Shown piece by piece: positions 30,398-37,359 of a stretch of 43,847 nucleotides of DNA (positions are counted from its first letter, which is position 1; each line of letters starts with the position of its first letter). Location: IMG/VR virus record IMGVR_UViG_3300025030_000194, positions 1 through 43,847 of that record; one strand, 5' to 3'. Below the pieces are notes generated by a model. The model did no database searches. It saw only the letters and a list, made by a program, of their open reading frames with translations, and was not told where the DNA came from. The translations under genes and the position numbers were made by a program. The DNA is from a virus.

Positions 30398-30735
30398 TTA
30401 CTGGGAAGAATGTGTATCTCTCGGAGCAGAAGCGTGCGAACCAGAACTTAAACTTTCCCCCAACGAAGTCACGTCGATTGCGGAAAGCGTGATGGTCGGT
30501 CACGAAAACTACGGCATGGCGTTTTACTCCCCCCCCGGCTAGTGACCTGATAAACAGCGTAGATCGGGAGTGGAAAGAAAAATACGACGCCCTGCAACGG
30601 GAATTTGACGCTTATCGTGGCAACGCAGAGAAGGCCGTAAAACAAGCCCTGCACCAGAGAAGTGATGCAGACGTGTCCATCGGTAAGGACGGGGAAGTCC
30701 TGCGGCATGGTGGGCGCACAGATCGAATCCAATAA
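30384..30735 (+). pseudogene. Early protein split by a frameshift in a run of eight C
   Basis: The frame from ATG 30384 reads MTQLDYWEECVSLGAEAC ... IAESVMVGHENYGMAFYSPP, a known phage pattern, then stops after 52 codons at 30542. In the +1 frame the same gene goes on at once as ASDLINSVDREWKEKYDALQ to a stop at 30735, without any start codon of its own. Seven C instead of eight at 30529-30536 would join them into about 116 residues. It is either a mutation or sequencing error in the homopolymer, or a site where ribosomes or polymerase slip on purpose. Confidence 0.7.
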
Positions 30736-30757
30736 CCTTTTTCAATGGAGAACTGAA

Positions 30758-31771
30758 ATGGAAGAGACAAAGGAAATCAGCACCGAGCTTATCAACGTCA
30801 CCAAGGAAAGCGCCCTCGCCATTTTCACCGGGGAGAACGGCGTCGACAAGATTATCTCGCAGATCAAGGCCGAGGTTGCCAAGCACACGCCTGACCTGTC
30901 CACGGTCAAGGGGCGCAAGGCCATAGCCTCCCTCTCTGCTAAAGTCAGTTCTGCCAAGGTGAAACTGGACGAAGCCGGTAAAGACCTCGTGAGTGAGTGG
31001 AAGCAGAAATCTGCCAAGGTGGACGCCGCCCGCAAGATCGTGCGTGACACACTGGACGAACTCCGCGACGAAACCCGCAAGCCCCTGACCGATTGGGAGG
31101 AGGCCGAAGAAGCCAGAGCCGAAAAGGAACGCCAGGAATTGAAGTTACTGGCCGACGAAACCGCCGCACACGCTGACCACGCTATTTTCCTCCGCCTCAA
31201 GGAACTGGAAGCCAAAGAAGCGGAATTAAACCGCATCGAGGCGGAACGTCTGGCGAGAAAAGAAGCGGAGCAGAAGGAAGCCGCCCGACTTGAAACCGAG
31301 CGTATCCAGAAGGAAGAAGAAGAACAGCGCATCAAGGCCGCCGAAGAGAAAGCGCGTCTCGCCGCCGAAGAAGCCGCCCGCCAAAAGATTGCCGAAGCCG
31401 AGGCACGGGAGATTGCCGCCAAGGTCGAAGCTGAGCGCCAGAAGCAGGCAGCGGCAGACGCAGAAGCTAAGGCGGAAGCGAACCGCATCATTGCCGAGCA
31501 ACGCGCCGAAGCTGAAAAGGCTATGGCCGTCAAAGAAGCTGAAGATCGCGCCAAGGCCGACGCCGCCAAGGCCGAATCCATCCGCATCGCCGCCGAACAA
31601 CAGAAGAAGTTTGACGAAGAAAAACAAGCCGCCAACAAAACGCACCAGCGCAAGATCAACAATGAAGCCGTTGCCTCTTTTGTGGCCGAAGGATTGAGCG
31701 AGGACAACGCTAAAGCCCTTATTGTCCTCATTGCGACTGGGAAGATCAAGAACGTCACGGTCAACTATTAA
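30758..31771 (+). CDS. Long coiled-coil protein
   Basis: A 337-residue protein started at ATG 30758. The N-terminal domain (to about 130) has ELINVTKESALAIFTGENGVDKIISQI and TVKGRKAIASLSAKVSSAKVKLDEAGKDL, a pattern conserved in phage recombination regions. Residues 110-300 are an Ala/Glu/Lys/Arg coiled coil rich in KAEAE-type repeats, followed by a small helical end (VASFVAEGLSEDNAKALIVLIATG). Possibly an ATPase-less organiser of DNA or replication proteins. Long antisense frames here are shadows of the coiled-coil codons. Confidence 0.6.
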   Translation: MEETKEISTELINVTKESALAIFTGENGVDKIISQIKAEVAKHTPDLSTVKGRKAIASLSAKVSSAKVKLDEAGKDLVSEWKQKSAKVDAARKIVRDTLDELRDETRKPLTDWEEAEEARAEKERQELKLLADETAAHADHAIFLRLKELEAKEAELNRIEAERLARKEAEQKEAARLETERIQKEEEEQRIKAAEEKARLAAEEAARQKIAEAEAREIAAKVEAERQKQAAADAEAKAEANRIIAEQRAEAEKAMAVKEAEDRAKADAAKAESIRIAAEQQKKFDEEKQAANKTHQRKINNEAVASFVAEGLSEDNAKALIVLIATGKIKNVTVNY

Positions 31772-31791
31772 TCACATAGGGGAGGAGAGAC

Positions 31792-32148
31792 ATGGATAAA
31801 GAGAAAAACGGTTTATTTTGTTCGTTCTGCCGCAAGAAGTTCCCTTACGATGGGGATTTTGCTGACGACAAAACATTAAAAGAGGCGGTGGCACATGAGA
31901 AAGAATGCCGTTTGTCCCCATCGCCAAGGAGTAACGACATGAACGAGTTTGAGAAGTTTTGGCAGAGAATCCCCGACGACAGCGTGGATAGTGTCAGGGG
32001 ATTCGCGCTGCAAGGATTCAAGGCTGGCATGCTTGCGGCGGCGGAGATGGCCAGAGTCGGAGCATCTAAAACGCCTGAGCCAAACAGCAGGCATTCAATC
32101 CGCACAGCGATAGCGGAATTAATCAAAGCCAAGGCAGAAGCGTTGTGA
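31792..32148 (+). CDS. Hypothetical protein with zinc finger and FKAGMLAAAEMA domain
   Basis: A 118-residue protein after GGGGAGG. N-terminal FCSFCRKKF and HEKEC make a C2HC-like finger. An in-frame ATG at 31939 starts the domain SVRGFALQGFKAGMLAAAEMARVG ... SRHSIRTAIAELIKAKAEAL, which is repeated as a stand-alone protein at 36624. The shared domain is a helical hairpin of unknown role. Confidence 0.55.
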   Translation: MDKEKNGLFCSFCRKKFPYDGDFADDKTLKEAVAHEKECRLSPSPRSNDMNEFEKFWQRIPDDSVDSVRGFALQGFKAGMLAAAEMARVGASKTPEPNSRHSIRTAIAELIKAKAEAL

Positions 32149-32603
32149 GTGACCTTCTCCTGACAAAGACAATGGCCGGCCTTGCCCCCGCTGACCAGAC
32201 CACCGCCGACTATCTGTCCAAGGTGAAACTCGGCTCGATCCTGCACGGCTCGTTTGTCAAGGCCCGCAATCCGGCGTTCATGAGGAAATACTTTGCTCTC
32301 CTCAACACGACCTACGAAATGTGGGAACCTGGCGAAGTTACCAGCAAGCACGGCGCACCAGAAAAGAACTTTGACCGCTTCCGCGAAGACTTGACCATCA
32401 TGGCGGGTTATTACAAGGTAGTGGTCAGGGTGGACGGTTCAACGCGCATTGAAGCCAAAAGTATCAGTTTCGCCAAGATGTCAGAAGATGAATTTGAAGC
32501 CCTCTACCAGAACACGATAACCGTTATCTTGAAGCACATTTTAACCAAGTATACCAGAGAAGACGTAGACGATATGGTGCAACGCGTTTTAAATTTCGGA
32601 TAG
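32145..32603 (+). CDS. DUF1367 family protein
   Basis: A 152-residue protein with a GTG start (32145) overlapping the previous stop. KVKLGSILHGSFVKARNPAFMRKYFALLNTTYEMWEPG, FDRFREDLTIMAGYYKVVV and AKSISFAKMSEDEFEALY match DUF1367, a family found in the nin-like regions of lambdoid phages. The role is unproven; neighbours suggest recombination or DNA repair. Confidence 0.75.
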   Translation: MSDLLLTKTMAGLAPADQTTADYLSKVKLGSILHGSFVKARNPAFMRKYFALLNTTYEMWEPGEVTSKHGAPEKNFDRFREDLTIMAGYYKVVVRVDGSTRIEAKSISFAKMSEDEFEALYQNTITVILKHILTKYTREDVDDMVQRVLNFG

Positions 32604-32612
32604 GAGAAATAA

Positions 32613-32735
32613 ATGACCATCGACCGTGAACGCCTACGCCGCCTGTTACAGATCGACATCCAGATAGACCGCTGCCGGAGAAAGAGACTGGCGGCGATTG
32701 CACGCGCGGCGCGAATCGTTGAGGAGGATATTTAA
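32613..32735 (+). CDS. Basic 40-residue protein
   Basis: A strong AGGAG precedes the ATG. An Arg-rich amphipathic helix (RERLRRLLQIDIQIDRCRRKRLAAIARAARIVEEDI) makes up the whole protein. It may bind nucleic acid or a neighbour. It carries GGAGG for the downstream frame in its last codons. Confidence 0.5.
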   Translation: MTIDRERLRRLLQIDIQIDRCRRKRLAAIARAARIVEEDI

Positions 32736-32770
32736 CCATAATGGTCTTCCTACAAGATGGAGGTGACGGC

Positions 32771-32866
32771 GTGAAAAGAAACCGGAAACCGATCACCACG
32801 AACGGCCAGATAAAATCAGCTCTCCATCGTTTGTGTTTTTTTACTTGCGATAGTTTCCAACAGTGA
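32771..32866 (+). pseudogene. Displaced 5' end of the HNH gene, cut off by the insertion
   Basis: From GTG 32771 the frame reads VKRNRKPITTNGQIKSALHRL, then turns to junk and stops at 32866. The intact HNH gene at 33527 begins VKKKSITPNSQIKSALHRL. Fourteen residues align with two changes, yet most codons differ. GGAGG lies upstream of the GTG. This is the original start of the HNH gene, left behind when the HNH insertion gene (32905) entered. Confidence 0.8.
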
Positions 32867-32872
32867 TATAGT
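32845..32872 (+). promoter_or_regulatory. Promoter of the second HNH insertion gene
   Basis: TTGCGA (32845-32850), a 16-bp spacer and TATAGT (32867-32872). GTGATA (32863-32868) and TATCAC form an inverted repeat around the start region. Confidence 0.55.
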
Positions 32873-32904
32873 TAGATAACTTTATCACGAACAGGAGAGC
32901 AGAA

Positions 32905-33555
32905 TTGAAACCACAAACACTAGATATTACTGGTCACAGGTACGGGCGGTTAACCGTTCTGAAATGGCATAGTTCTGGGCGCTCTGTTAAGTGGGAGTGT
33001 TTGTGTGACTGCGGGAAGACAAAAATAGTCCAAACAAATAATTTAAGATCAGGCCACACAAGGTCGTGCGGATGCTTGCTTGAAGATGTAAAAAGATTGC
33101 ACAGCAAGACACATGGGGGGACAAGCTCAAGAACTTACCATGTATGGTCAACTATGCGCCAACGCTGCGGGAACCCAAAGCATGAGCATTACCATTATTA
33201 CGGAGGGAGGGGTATCACTGTTTGTGAAAGATGGGGGAAATTTGCAAATTTTTTAGAAGATATGGGCCATGCGCCTGACCGCCTCCAACTTGACAGAACC
33301 GACAGGGACGGGAATTATTGCCAAGAAAATTGCAAATGGGTGACTAAAACTGAAAATATGCGCAACAGAAGTAATAATTATGTAGTTGAATATGAGGGAG
33401 AGGTTATTTGCTTATCGGCTCTCGCAGAAAAGACGGGGGTCCCTGTTTATGCTTTGGCAAGAAGAATAAAACAATGGGGGATGTCCCCTAAAATGGCAGT
33501 AGAGGGAGCGAAAAACAGGAGGCGTTGTGAAAAAAAAGAGCATAACACCAAATAG
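32905..33555 (+). CDS. Free-standing HNH homing-type endonuclease 2
   Basis: A 216-residue paralogue of the 28912 protein with a TTG start at 32905 behind GGAGAG. It has YGRLTVLKWH, a zinc ribbon (Cys32, Cys34, Cys36, Cys55, Cys57), YYGGRGITVCERW (98-110), FLEDMGHAP, the core LQLDRTDRDGNYCQENCKW (127-145) and an HTH-like end (GEVICLSALAEKTGVPVYALARRI). It sits inside the HNH gene: the original 5' end is at 32771, the rebuilt one overlaps this gene's last 29 bases. AT-rich against its neighbours, clearly a mobile arrival. Confidence 0.78.
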   Translation: MKPQTLDITGHRYGRLTVLKWHSSGRSVKWECLCDCGKTKIVQTNNLRSGHTRSCGCLLEDVKRLHSKTHGGTSSRTYHVWSTMRQRCGNPKHEHYHYYGGRGITVCERWGKFANFLEDMGHAPDRLQLDRTDRDGNYCQENCKWVTKTENMRNRSNNYVVEYEGEVICLSALAEKTGVPVYALARRIKQWGMSPKMAVEGAKNRRRCEKKEHNTK

Positions 33556-33817
33556 TCAAATAAAGTCAGCACTGCATAGGCTTTTTCTCCACAGCCGGGA
33601 GCGCAGCGCCGCCGTCAAGCGTGACGCGAATACTTGCCAGACCTGCGGCAAAAAGGGGAGCCGTGCCAAGGGGCGCGAAGTCAAGACCGAGGTGCATCAT
33701 CTCGACGGTATAGAGTGGGACAAGATCATCGAATATATCCGCCGTCACCTGTTATGCGACCCGTCGCGTTTGGAGATTCTTTGCGAGAAGTGCCATGACT
33801 ATGAGCATGAACCATGA
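33527..33817 (+). CDS. HNH endonuclease with rebuilt 5' end
   Basis: A 96-residue protein with GTG start at 33527 after AGGAGG. CQTCGKKGS (zinc pair), VHHLDGIEWDKIIEYIRRHLL and LEILCEKCHDYEH are the HNH motifs, with the HH as catalytic start and the second zinc pair near the end. Such proteins occur in nin-like and packaging regions. The first 20 codons are AT-rich and recoded relative to the upstream remnant; from about 33590 the sequence becomes GC-rich again. Confidence 0.78.
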   Translation: MKKKSITPNSQIKSALHRLFLHSRERSAAVKRDANTCQTCGKKGSRAKGREVKTEVHHLDGIEWDKIIEYIRRHLLCDPSRLEILCEKCHDYEHEP

Positions 33818-34113
33818 CCGCCGAAGAGCGCGAAAACAATCTCATTGCCTCCCACGGTTGCCAAATCTGCCGGCGACTAGGTTACGGCATCACGCCTGCG
33901 AATATCCATCATGTTCGACGGTGCGGCGGGAAGCGCAAATACGCGCCAAAAACAGGTCTGTGCAAAATCCATCATCAGGACGGCCCCTTTGCCGTTCACC
34001 GGGGCAGGATCACCTTTGAAAAGCACTACAACGTCACGGAATGGGATCTGGCCGAAGAAGCGAAACAGCTTTTGCTCGCGCACGGCATGACGCCAACATG
34101 GGAGAAGAAATAA
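33814..34113 (+). CDS. HNH nuclease of the Ref / RecA-dependent nuclease type
   Basis: A 99-residue protein. CQICRRLGYG, then IHHVRRCGGKRKYAP, GLCKIHHQDGPFAVHRGRITFEKHYNVTEWDL resemble phage Ref-like or nin-region HNH nucleases: paired Cys, HH, and LC-x-x-HH. These cut at RecA-made displacement loops or act in recombination. It overlaps the preceding HNH gene (ATGA). Confidence 0.7.
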   Translation: MTAEERENNLIASHGCQICRRLGYGITPANIHHVRRCGGKRKYAPKTGLCKIHHQDGPFAVHRGRITFEKHYNVTEWDLAEEAKQLLLAHGMTPTWEKK

Positions 34114-34127
34114 CAGAAGAAAAGGGG

Positions 34128-34156
34128 TTGACATCCTCTTTTCTTTGGCGTAGATT
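34128..34156 (+). promoter_or_regulatory. Consensus promoter before the pentapeptide gene
   Basis: TTGACA (34128-34133), a 17-bp spacer and TAGATT (34151-34156). The -35 lies in the loop of a possible hairpin AAGAAAAGGGG / CCTCTTTTCTT (34117-34145). ATTGT and ACAAT flank the leader as an inverted repeat. Confidence 0.75.
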
Positions 34157-34197
34157 GTAAGCCAAATATGTCACAATAACTTACCGAGGAGAGAGAA

Positions 34198-35046
34198 ATG
34201 CTGACTGACAAGGACAAGATCATCAAGGGTTACAAAGCCACCGACGACGATATGAAGTGCAGAGGATTTCAGTTTGAGCTTGACGTCTGGTACGAACACC
34301 AAGGCGAATTATCACTTTGCAATTCTGGATTTCATTTCTGTGAATATCCCTCCGGCCCATGGTGCTATTACGGTAATGGCCGGTTGTTCCACGTCGAAGC
34401 AAAAGAAGTTTTGGTGTCAACGGGACCGGGCGCAGACTTGAAGCATGTGGCGCGTTTTATCCGCCTTGTTTCGGAGATAAAAATTGACGGCAACAGGAAC
34501 ACCGGCAACAGGAACACCGGCAACTGGAACACCGGCGACAGGAACACCGGCGACTGGAACACCGGCAACAGGAACACCGGCGACAGGAACACCGGCAACA
34601 GGAACACCGGCAACAGGAACACCGGCGACTGGAACACCGGCAACGGGAACACCGGCGACTGGAACACCGGCGACAGGAACACCGGCGACTGGAACACCGG
34701 CGACTGGAACACCGGCGACTGGAACACCGGCAACGGGAACACCGGCGACTGGAACACCGGCGACTGGAACACCGGCAACGGGAACACCGGCAACGGGAAC
34801 ACCGGCGACTACCACGCGGGATCGTTGAACATCGGTGATGCGCCATTTCTTCTTTTCAACAAAAAAGCCGACAGGGAAAAAGTTGATTTTTATTTGGTGC
34901 GCGAATTGTCACAGCTTTTGATGGGAGATGATGACATTAACCCCAATCAGTTTTTGTCTTTACCAAACGCAACGGCGTCCGCGATATTGAAATTGCACAA
35001 AGCGCACATAGCCGCAAGAAACCAGCGGAAAGGGAACAAGGCATGA
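34198..35046 (+). CDS. Pentapeptide-repeat protein
   Basis: A 282-residue protein with GAGGAGAG. The N-terminal domain (KGYKATDDDMKCRGFQFEL, ELSLCNSGFHFCEYP) is of the DUF7666 type often joined to repeats in phages. Residues 99-203 hold 21 units of the form [N/D]-[R/W/G]-N-T-G, then two decayed units (DYHAG, SLNIG), and a helical C-terminal domain. Pentapeptide repeats fold as a square beta-helix, some of which mimic DNA and block gyrase. This protein may act on host DNA enzymes, though that is a guess. Confidence 0.72.
   Translation: MLTDKDKIIKGYKATDDDMKCRGFQFELDVWYEHQGELSLCNSGFHFCEYPSGPWCYYGNGRLFHVEAKEVLVSTGPGADLKHVARFIRLVSEIKIDGNRNTGNRNTGNWNTGDRNTGDWNTGNRNTGDRNTGNRNTGNRNTGDWNTGNGNTGDWNTGDRNTGDWNTGDWNTGDWNTGNGNTGDWNTGDWNTGNGNTGNGNTGDYHAGSLNIGDAPFLLFNKKADREKVDFYLVRELSQLLMGDDDINPNQFLSLPNATASAILKLHKAHIAARNQRKGNKA
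34492..34806 (+). repeat. 15-bp minisatellite, 21 units
   Basis: Each unit is RACNGGAACACCGGC, varying almost only at two first-codon positions (A/G in the first codon, A/T/G in the second). Units stay in phase with the codons. Because 15 is a multiple of three, gain or loss of units keeps the frame and changes the length of the beta-helix. Confidence 0.92.
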
Positions 35047-35255
35047 CCGAAAATGAGGCGCGGGTTTTATTAAAAAGGGCCGTCAGTAAAGCCGGAGGGC
35101 AGGCACCCTTTGCCGAGTTGGTCGGCGTCAGCAGGGCATATATCAACGATGTCTACCACGGACGGCGAAACCTTGGGCCGCGTGTTCTCACAGAGTTGGG
35201 GCTGGTGGCGGTGACTACCACGAAATATGAAATGAAAAAAGGAGGAAACACATGA
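35043..35255 (+). CDS. Cro-type helix-turn-helix protein 3
   Basis: A 70-residue protein coupled to the pentapeptide gene (ATGA). NEARVLLKRAVSKAGGQAPFAELVGVSRAYINDVYHGRR is a clear HTH with recognition helix near residues 29-38, and the end LGLVAVTTTKYEMKKG is typical of YdaS/Cro-like phage proteins. It is not close to the two paralogues upstream. Target unknown. Confidence 0.7.
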   Translation: MTENEARVLLKRAVSKAGGQAPFAELVGVSRAYINDVYHGRRNLGPRVLTELGLVAVTTTKYEMKKGGNT

Positions 35256-35527
35256 ACGAAATCACCACCAAGCGCCAAGACTTGATTTTAAGCGTCGTTC
35301 TCTGGCTCATTGTTATCCTTGCCTGCCTTGGAGCCGTATCGCCGGTTTTATGGTACAGGGCGGAACGCGCATCGGTCAGCATGAGATTGACCACCGCGGA
35401 ACAAGCGCGGGTGATTCAGGGGTTGACCGACAAGAACGCGGATTTGAGATACAAAATCGAACAGGCGAACCGGCTTCTTGCTGTCGCTTACCCTTACGCT
35501 ACCATGGACTTCATCACGGAGGATTGA
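35252..35527 (+). CDS. Single-span membrane protein with coiled coil
   Basis: A 91-residue protein with AGGAGG and an ATGA overlap. The membrane helix is LILSVVLWLIVILACLGAVSPVLW (about 11-34), followed by a heptad-like segment (MRLTTAEQARVIQGLTDKNADLRYKIEQANRLL). It looks like a spanin or envelope protein but lies in the early region. Function unknown. Confidence 0.5.
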   Translation: MNEITTKRQDLILSVVLWLIVILACLGAVSPVLWYRAERASVSMRLTTAEQARVIQGLTDKNADLRYKIEQANRLLAVAYPYATMDFITED

Positions 35528-35528
35528 C

Positions 35529-35795
35529 ATGACCACCGCACAACGAATCCGCCGCAGCTACGGCAGCATCAGGGCCGCTCTGCAACATTGCATTTTCCTG
35601 AACCTGTCTGTTGCCGGCACTGCCCGTCAACTGGAAACTTCCCCTCATTGGGTGAAGACGTGGGAGAAGAAACTGAACTTGCAGATTCGCCGGGGAACGC
35701 CCGGGGAGAACCAGACGCGCCCCGAATATAACCCGTCATGGGAGAACATCAGGCGCTACAATGCCCGCAGACAAGCCGCAAAGGGGATGCAATGA
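35529..35795 (+). CDS. Small HTH-like DNA-binding protein
   Basis: An 88-residue basic protein. SIRAALQHCIFLNLSVAGTARQLETSPHWVKTWEKKLN reads as a helix-turn-helix of the transposase/terminase-small type (sequence-specific helix SPHWVKTWEKK). The end is Arg- and Asn-rich. It overlaps the next gene (ATGA). A regulator is likely. Confidence 0.55.
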   Translation: MTTAQRIRRSYGSIRAALQHCIFLNLSVAGTARQLETSPHWVKTWEKKLNLQIRRGTPGENQTRPEYNPSWENIRRYNARRQAAKGMQ

Positions 35796-36118
35796 CCAGC
35801 GCAGAAATCAGAAACGAACTCGAAGCCCTGCAACGCGACCGCGACAACATCAAAACGCAACTGGACGAAGCCAAACGCCGAGCCGCCGCCGAGCAAGTCT
35901 ACTCCGACCGGGGATGGTTATCGAGGGCCGAAAGCGCCTATCGCACCAAGGGGCGGCAAATCGGCAAACTTCAAGCAGAACTCAGCGCCAAACTGAAAGA
36001 GGAAAAACCGCAGGTTGACAACGGCTCGTTTGAGCGCACGTTCATTGACATCTGCCGGGAGATTTACCCTGAAATATACCACGTTATCGTGCCTGAAGCG
36101 TTGCGGAGGATGAAATGA
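35792..36118 (+). CDS. Coiled-coil protein of unknown function
   Basis: A 108-residue protein. Residues 3-75 form a charged coiled coil (ELEALQRDRDNIKTQLDEAKRRAAAEQ), followed by a compact end (TFIDICREIYPEIYHVIVPEAL). No family is recognised. It overlaps both neighbours. Confidence 0.5.
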   Translation: MTSAEIRNELEALQRDRDNIKTQLDEAKRRAAAEQVYSDRGWLSRAESAYRTKGRQIGKLQAELSAKLKEEKPQVDNGSFERTFIDICREIYPEIYHVIVPEALRRMK

Positions 36119-36540
36119 AACCCGTCGACAAGATGACCAAGGCTCACGGCAGTGCGAAACAAGCACTTTTGGCCTGCATCGAAGCCGGGATGAACACGAA
36201 GCAGATAGCCGAAGAGTACGGCTGTCACCGGACTTTCATTTCTCAACTCGCCAAGGCTCATGACGTGGTGATCCCCGTCACCGCCGAATCTCTCTCCCGC
36301 AAGCATGTGAAAAAGAAGGAGGACACCGCCATGATGGGCGTGTCTACAATGGAGTCGCGCAAGGCTATGACCGCCGCCTGTCTGCGTGGGGAAGAGCTGT
36401 CAAGGGCGCGGATTATGGAACAAGTGGCGACCTACCAGCGCGATCATCCGTTATTCGAGGATGTCTGCGCCGATATCATGAGACAGCGGGAAACCTGTAG
36501 GCCGCAGCGAGATTTCACCGAATTGCTGTGGAAGGAGTGA
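36115..36540 (+). CDS. HTH protein, putative regulator
   Basis: A 141-residue protein. AKQALLACIEAGMNTKQIAEEYGCHRTFISQLAKAHDV is a good helix-turn-helix (recognition helix HRTFISQLAKA, about 37-48). The rest is helical and charged with an RERETCRP-like end. It may be a Q-like or early-to-late regulator; the replication promoter lies 700 bases downstream. Unproven. Confidence 0.55.
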   Translation: MKPVDKMTKAHGSAKQALLACIEAGMNTKQIAEEYGCHRTFISQLAKAHDVVIPVTAESLSRKHVKKKEDTAMMGVSTMESRKAMTAACLRGEELSRARIMEQVATYQRDHPLFEDVCADIMRQRETCRPQRDFTELLWKE

Positions 36541-36541
36541 C

Positions 36542-36631
36542 ATGCGATACCTTTGGAATTTAGCCGTTTGCTGTTGGTTCGCCATGGTCGTCTCGATCAT
36601 GGGTGATGGGAAGGAGGAAGAGGATGAGTGA
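36542..36631 (+). CDS. 29-residue membrane peptide
   Basis: One hydrophobic helix (LAVCCWFAMVVSIMG) and an acidic tail (EEEDE). AAGGAGTG precedes the ATG. Its last codons contain the ribosome site (GGAGGAAGAGG) of the next gene, and the stops and starts overlap. Confidence 0.45.
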   Translation: MRYLWNLAVCCWFAMVVSIMGDGKEEEDE

Positions 36632-36848
36632 ATTTGAGGACGCATTAAAAAGGATCGACGGGGTGTCTCCATCTAGCCGACTAAAGGTTCTTGTCCACCG
36701 AGACAGGGAAATATTTAAGGCCGGGATGCTGGCGGCGGCAGAGATGGCGCAAGAGGGATCATCCTCTACACCACAAATCCATTCACGGCATTCTATCCGG
36801 TTGAGGATTGCGAATCGTATCCGCGCCAAAGCCGAGGAGTTGACATGA
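36624..36848 (+). CDS. FKAGMLAAAEMA-domain protein (paralogue of the 31792 domain)
   Basis: A 74-residue protein. REIFKAGMLAAAEMAQEGSS ... SRHSIRLRIANRIRAKAEEL repeats the C-terminal domain of the 31792 protein with close spacing but different codons. Here it stands alone without the zinc finger. It overlaps the next gene (ATGA). Confidence 0.6.
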   Translation: MSEFEDALKRIDGVSPSSRLKVLVHRDREIFKAGMLAAAEMAQEGSSSTPQIHSRHSIRLRIANRIRAKAEELT

Positions 36849-37111
36849 AGCGAATCATCACCCCGGACGAACAAGAAGCCATCGACTTCCTTCTCAGCGA
36901 ACTCGACAAGGCGAAGATCAAGCATCCCATTTTCCCCACGGATATTGTCCACTGTGCCGGGATACTCTGCGAAGAGGCAGGAGAGGCCATGCAAGCCGCC
37001 CTGGACGTGACCTATTCCGGTGGCAAGCTGTCCGACTTCAAGACGGAGTTGGGGCATTCCGGGGCAATGGCGATCCGCAATCTGCTCAACCTGAAGTGGT
37101 TGAAGAAATAA
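36845..37111 (+). CDS. MazG-like nucleotide pyrophosphohydrolase candidate
   Basis: An 88-residue helical protein. DIVHCAGILCEEAGEAMQAAL gives the EExxE-like metal motif (Glu residues near 44-48), and KTELGHSGAMAIRNLL gives the second acidic site, although the usual ExxD is ELGH here. MazG-like enzymes hydrolyse (d)NTPs and may also lower ppGpp. A short phage form is plausible. Activity is uncertain because of the changed second motif. Confidence 0.6.
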   Translation: MKRIITPDEQEAIDFLLSELDKAKIKHPIFPTDIVHCAGILCEEAGEAMQAALDVTYSGGKLSDFKTELGHSGAMAIRNLLNLKWLKK

Positions 37112-37221
37112 ACGAAAGTTGCAAATAATTCTCCATTTTTCTATTGACTAAGAAAGCAACTTTTGTCATTGTTGTGTCGTGTTTTGAATGTGCTACGCTG
37201 AACGGTTAACCAAAGACGATA
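37112..37221 (+). promoter_or_regulatory. Intergenic region with inverted repeat and weak promoters
   Basis: AAAGTTGC (37115-37122) and GCAACTTT (37156-37163) are a perfect 8-bp inverted repeat 33 bases apart. TTGACT (37144-37149) with CATTGT 17 bases on, and TTGTGT (37172-37177) with TACGCT 16 bases on, are weak promoter candidates. Confidence 0.4.
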
Positions 37222-37250
37222 TTGACACGTTATGACGGACGGGTTAATAT
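37222..37250 (+). promoter_or_regulatory. Strong promoter of the replication operon
   Basis: TTGACA (37222-37227), a 17-bp spacer and TAATAT (37245-37250). GATATT (37219-37224) and AATATC (37246-37251) are mirror-image half-sites over the -35 and -10, so one dimer or two could close it. Confidence 0.8.
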
Positions 37251-37270
37251 CAATTGAATAGCTAAAGAGT

Positions 37271-37325
37271 ATGGAAAAGCCCTTGTATCTTGGTGCGTCA
37301 TCACCTTGATCTCAAGGGTTTTTCT
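37271..37325 (+). promoter_or_regulatory. Attenuator-like leader: terminator hairpin with 12-codon leader peptide
   Basis: CCCTTG (37280-37285) pairs with CAAGGG (37313-37318) and five T follow. Inside, ATC..GGTG pairs with CACC..GAT, giving one long rod. It lies between the strong promoter and the first replication gene, so it must be bypassed for the operon to be read. A frame MEKPLYLGASSP (37271-37309, weak AAAGAG site) runs through the 5' arm, so a translating ribosome would open it. A short terminated RNA of about 70 nt is the other reading. Confidence 0.6.
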
Positions 37326-37359
37326 ATTTCTGGCGGGGCAAGCGCCTGGAGCCAACAGA

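Noticed and set aside
30742-31764. Long antisense open frame of 340 codons opposite the coiled-coil gene
   Set aside because: It is Ser/Ala-rich because it reads the reverse of Glu/Ala/Lys codons; no ribosome site, and the + strand protein is clearly real.
34492-34806. Diversity-generating retroelement
   Set aside because: Variation at two fixed positions resembles a variable region, but there is no reverse transcriptase and no template repeat.
34368-34846. Three long antisense frames with PVFQSPVF, VPVAGVPVAG and CRCSRR type repeats, and a TGTPATGTPA frame on the + strand
   Set aside because: They are all products of the 15-bp repeat, which is open in several frames; only the pentapeptide frame has conserved flanking domains and a ribosome site.
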